This document shows, one piece after another, positions 13,887-15,893 of a DNA stretch of 15,893 nucleotides. The notes below the pieces were generated by a model, which was given only the letters and a program-made list of their open reading frames with translations, had not been told where the DNA came from and did not search any database. Location of the stretch: NCBI GenBank assembly GCA_903822375.1, contig CAIJOU010000079.1, positions 1 to 15,893 on the forward strand, in the 5' to 3' direction. The translations under genes were made by a program, and so were the position numbers. Position 1 is the stretch's first letter. Every line of letters starts with the position of its first letter. The DNA comes from Candidatus Hydrogenedentota bacterium. Lineage in GTDB: Bacteria > Hydrogenedentota > Hydrogenedentia > Hydrogenedentales > CAITNO01.

Positions 13887-15029
13887 ATGATGTGTTTTCT
13901 GAAAAGACGGTGGGGTCTGGTGGCTCTTGGAGTCACGCTGGGCCTCGTTCTGGCGGTCTCCGCCGCTCAAGCCGGCAAGATAACGCTGGGCTCGCCGGTG
14001 GTTGCGGCGGACGGGGGGCTGGACGTGTCCGTTAACGTCGCCCCTGATTCCGGCCAGAATGTCGCCGCTTTGCAGTTTGACCTTCACTATGACAGCAGCC
14101 AGTACGGTTTCGCCGACGCAATATCGGGTGGTGCCGCGACCGGGGCCGGAAAAGACGCTGTGGTGAGCGAAACGGAACCGGGAACAGTGCGCGTGGTCGT
14201 TGCCGGCATTAATCAGGACAGCTTCGGTTCGGGAACCGTTGCCACCCTGCACTTTGAGCGAATGGACAAAACGGCGTCGTCCCCTTCTTTTTCCAATAGC
14301 ACCACGTTGGATGAGGTGGTGGCATCCGGCCCGTCGGGTGAAAGCATTGAGGGCTTGGACGTCTCCGCCAACCTGTCCGAATCCACAGCGGCCACGACGA
14401 CTGAATCAAACACCAAGACCTCTTCCACCGGCACATCTGCAACCTTGCAGAACAATACCGGCAGAATCTCCGCCGACCTCGGCGCAACCGGATTTTCACC
14501 CGCATTGGAGTCAGGACGGGAGGAAATGGGCGCTGCCGGCCGACGCAGCACTGCCGCAATGGGTGCATCCGTGGCTTCGCACGACCCGGCGCAGGGCAAT
14601 CAGAATGCCGTCACGCCTGCCGTGCCGTTGGTTTCCAGTGGCGCACCTTCCCGGCGGGTACTGGAGAACTCGACCCCGGGCAGTGTCAGCAGGATGGTCA
14701 ACAGTGCGTCCCTTCCAAAGGGCCAAGTTGACCAACGGTCCCCGGAAAGTGCCGGCACGCCTTCTGCTCTTGCTGCCAGGAAGACCCTTGTTGCCGAGAA
14801 TTCTTCAGGGGTGTCGCCTCTTGGACCCTCCAAAAGCAATTCCGCTCAAACACTCGCGGCAAGAACGGGCTCCAGTTCGCCGTTCCATCCGGCCACGGCG
14901 GTTTCCCCAAGAGCCGACGGTACCCTCAAGATAAACGAGCCATCGAACTCCGGCATCCTCATTCTGATCGTGGGGAGCATTGCGGCGCTGGCTCTGATGT
15001 TTGGTGCATGGGCGTTCAGGAGAAGTTGA
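13887..15029 (+). CDS. Membrane-anchored single-cohesin protein 2 with long Ser/Thr-rich linker
   Basis: 380 residues: signal peptide (1-29, basic MMCFLKRRWG then a hydrophobic core ending AAQAG); a cohesin-type domain (about 31-160) with LDVSVNVAPDSGQNVAALQF, the loop GAATGAGKDAVV, VRVVVAGINQDSF and GTVATLHF; a long Ser/Thr/Ala/Gly/Pro-rich low-complexity linker (about 160-350); and a C-terminal hydrophobic helix ILILIVGSIAALALMFGAW (about 355-373) ending in FRRS. The layout is that of a stalked anchoring protein, holding a cohesin at a distance from the membrane. The linker could be glycosylated, which cannot be told from sequence. GAGG at 13876-13879 is 7 bases before the ATG at 13887 (a second ATG follows at 13890). 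The next gene starts 3 bases after the stop. Confidence 0.87.
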   Translation: MMCFLKRRWGLVALGVTLGLVLAVSAAQAGKITLGSPVVAADGGLDVSVNVAPDSGQNVAALQFDLHYDSSQYGFADAISGGAATGAGKDAVVSETEPGTVRVVVAGINQDSFGSGTVATLHFERMDKTASSPSFSNSTTLDEVVASGPSGESIEGLDVSANLSESTAATTTESNTKTSSTGTSATLQNNTGRISADLGATGFSPALESGREEMGAAGRRSTAAMGASVASHDPAQGNQNAVTPAVPLVSSGAPSRRVLENSTPGSVSRMVNSASLPKGQVDQRSPESAGTPSALAARKTLVAENSSGVSPLGPSKSNSAQTLAARTGSSSPFHPATAVSPRADGTLKINEPSNSGILILIVGSIAALALMFGAWAFRRS

Positions 15030-15032
15030 CCG

Positions 15033-15728
15033 ATGCGCACACGGACCTCAAGAGATTGTAGTGCATGCGCCGCCTTGCTGCGACCTGCGGGCAGTGTCGG
15101 TGTTGCGCTTCTCTTGGCCCTGCTGACGGTGACCGGGAATGCGCGCGCAGCAACCCTTTCTGTGGCGAACGTGGAAAACGCCACCGCCGGAGACACCGCT
15201 GTCCAGGTGCCCATATCGCTTTCCAACGATGGGGCAAGCGCGGCGATCGGCGGTGTTCAGATGGACGTGGCCTACGAACCCGCCGTTTTGACGCTGTCAA
15301 CCGTAAAAACCGGAGCGGCCGCCCAGGATGCCGGAAAGAACGTCTCCTTCAACATTGTGTCCGACGGTGTGGTCCGGGTCATCGTCGCCGGACTTAATCA
15401 GAAAACGATTGCAGATGGGGTGCTTGCCACGATGCTGTTCAATGTCGCCGCAGGCGTGCCTGCGGACACCTATCCGGTGGCCATGACTGTGGCACAGATG
15501 GTCTCCCCCAACGGTACGCAAATCATCGGCGCCACGGTTCCGGGAACCGTTACGGTTGTCGGCGCAACGGAAGGGGAAAACACCGCCCCGTCCGGATGCT
15601 CCGGGGGAACGCTTTCCCCCCCGCATGACTCGGGCAATTCCGGCGCGGGAGTCTTGTTGTTGGTGTCTTTATTAGTAATCGGTTTTGGTGCGCATAGACG
15701 AGAACAAAGGCAGGTCCCCCGGCAGTGA
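15033..15728 (+). CDS. Single-cohesin protein 3 with Cys/hydrophobic/Arg C-terminal sorting-like tail
   Basis: 231 residues: signal sequence (about 1-39, Arg-rich start, hydrophobic SVGVALLLALLTVTG, ending NARA); a cohesin-type domain (40-177) with TAGDTAVQVPISLS, the loop GAAAQDAGKNVSF, VRVIVAGLNQKTI and GVLATMLFNVAAG; a short linker GATEGENTAPSGCSGGT with a single Cys at 189; and a hydrophobic segment AGVLLLVSLLVIGFGA (205-220) followed by HRREQR. This tripartite tail (small-residue/Cys motif, hydrophobic stretch, basic end) resembles C-terminal sorting signals such as MYXO-CTERM and Synerg-CTERM, but I cannot assign a class. AGGAGA at 15018-15023 is 9 bases upstream. It is the closest paralogue of cohesin 1 in domain length. 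Confidence 0.88.
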   Translation: MRTRTSRDCSACAALLRPAGSVGVALLLALLTVTGNARAATLSVANVENATAGDTAVQVPISLSNDGASAAIGGVQMDVAYEPAVLTLSTVKTGAAAQDAGKNVSFNIVSDGVVRVIVAGLNQKTIADGVLATMLFNVAAGVPADTYPVAMTVAQMVSPNGTQIIGATVPGTVTVVGATEGENTAPSGCSGGTLSPPHDSGNSGAGVLLLVSLLVIGFGAHRREQRQVPRQ

Positions 15729-15822
15729 CGTTCCGGGTCCAAATGTTTGGCAGATATGTTCGAAGGCGTGCGGTGACGGCTGTTCCTCGCCCCGAAAAGA
15801 TGACGTTTCGCGCGGTATCAGG

Positions 15823-15871
15823 TCCCCCCTCCGGGGGGGGGCAGCCAAGCAGGGGCGGGGGGTGCATGCTC
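15823..15871 (+). repeat. Dispersed GC-rich repeat, copy 3 (diverged)
   Basis: TCCCCCCTCC, a run of G, GCAGCCAAGCAGGGGC, then GGGGGGTGCATGCTC. It shares both ends of the unit at 2792-2838 (TCCCCCCTCC and GGGGGGTGYATGYTC) but has a different centre. It lies 95 bases after the last cohesin gene. Apart from it, 15729-15893 holds nothing I can identify. Confidence 0.65.
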
Positions 15872-15893
15872 CCCGTTGCAGTCGATTGTGGAA

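Noticed and set aside
10650..15728. Cellulosome gene cluster
   Set aside because: No glycoside hydrolase, carbohydrate-binding module or multi-cohesin scaffoldin is present in the window.

Overview
The window is high-GC Gram-negative-type bacterial DNA, dense in genes. Three traits point to a Hydrogenedentota, Lentisphaerota or Planctomycetes-like lineage: a type II secretion/type IV pilus-like operon ending in a pseudopilin with an H-x-DG motif, secreted proteins with dockerin-like repeats and an EGEGE linker, and many GC-rich palindromic dispersed repeats. The taxonomy is inferred from protein style only; the window contains no rRNA or other marker gene. I see no tRNA, rRNA, CRISPR array, transposase or integrase.

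Region 1 (1-4556, + strand) is a secretion/pilus operon. It holds the 3' part of a GspF-family platform protein, a GspE-family ATPase without the usual N-terminal domain, and four proteins with type IV prepilin N-termini: GspI/PilV-like, GspJ/PilW-like, GspK/PilX-like, and a GspG-like one with an H-x-DG motif. The genes overlap or nearly touch. A block of dispersed repeats sits at the 5' end of the GspJ-like gene and keeps its reading frame open. The junction with the convergent next gene (4557-4727) is a cluster of short palindromes.

Region 2 (4728-6731, - strand) is a KimA/YdaO-like APC-superfamily transporter with a soluble C-terminal domain and a recognisable promoter (6859-6888). Region 3 (6995-10259, - strand) is a three-gene operon: ABC ATPase, ABC-2 permease and a membrane-anchored TPR-like protein. 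A 390-bp divergent spacer follows, with a 9-bp-period tandem repeat and a good promoter facing right.

Region 4 (10650-15728, + strand) is the most interesting part. A small exported protein with one intact dockerin-like half-repeat is followed by a 538-residue exported protein with an N-terminal dockerin pair, four Ca-binding DxNGDGIPD-type repeats and two C-terminal PASTA domains. Three paralogous single-cohesin proteins follow, each with a signal sequence and a C-terminal hydrophobic anchor. Having both possible partners (dockerin and cohesin), a cell-wall-binding module (PASTA) and three different membrane tethers in one locus suggests a compact surface-docking system. It contains no glycoside hydrolase, so it is not a classical cellulosome locus. 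Binding between these particular domains is inferred, not shown by sequence. Whether the region 1 secretion machinery exports any of these proteins is also unknown.
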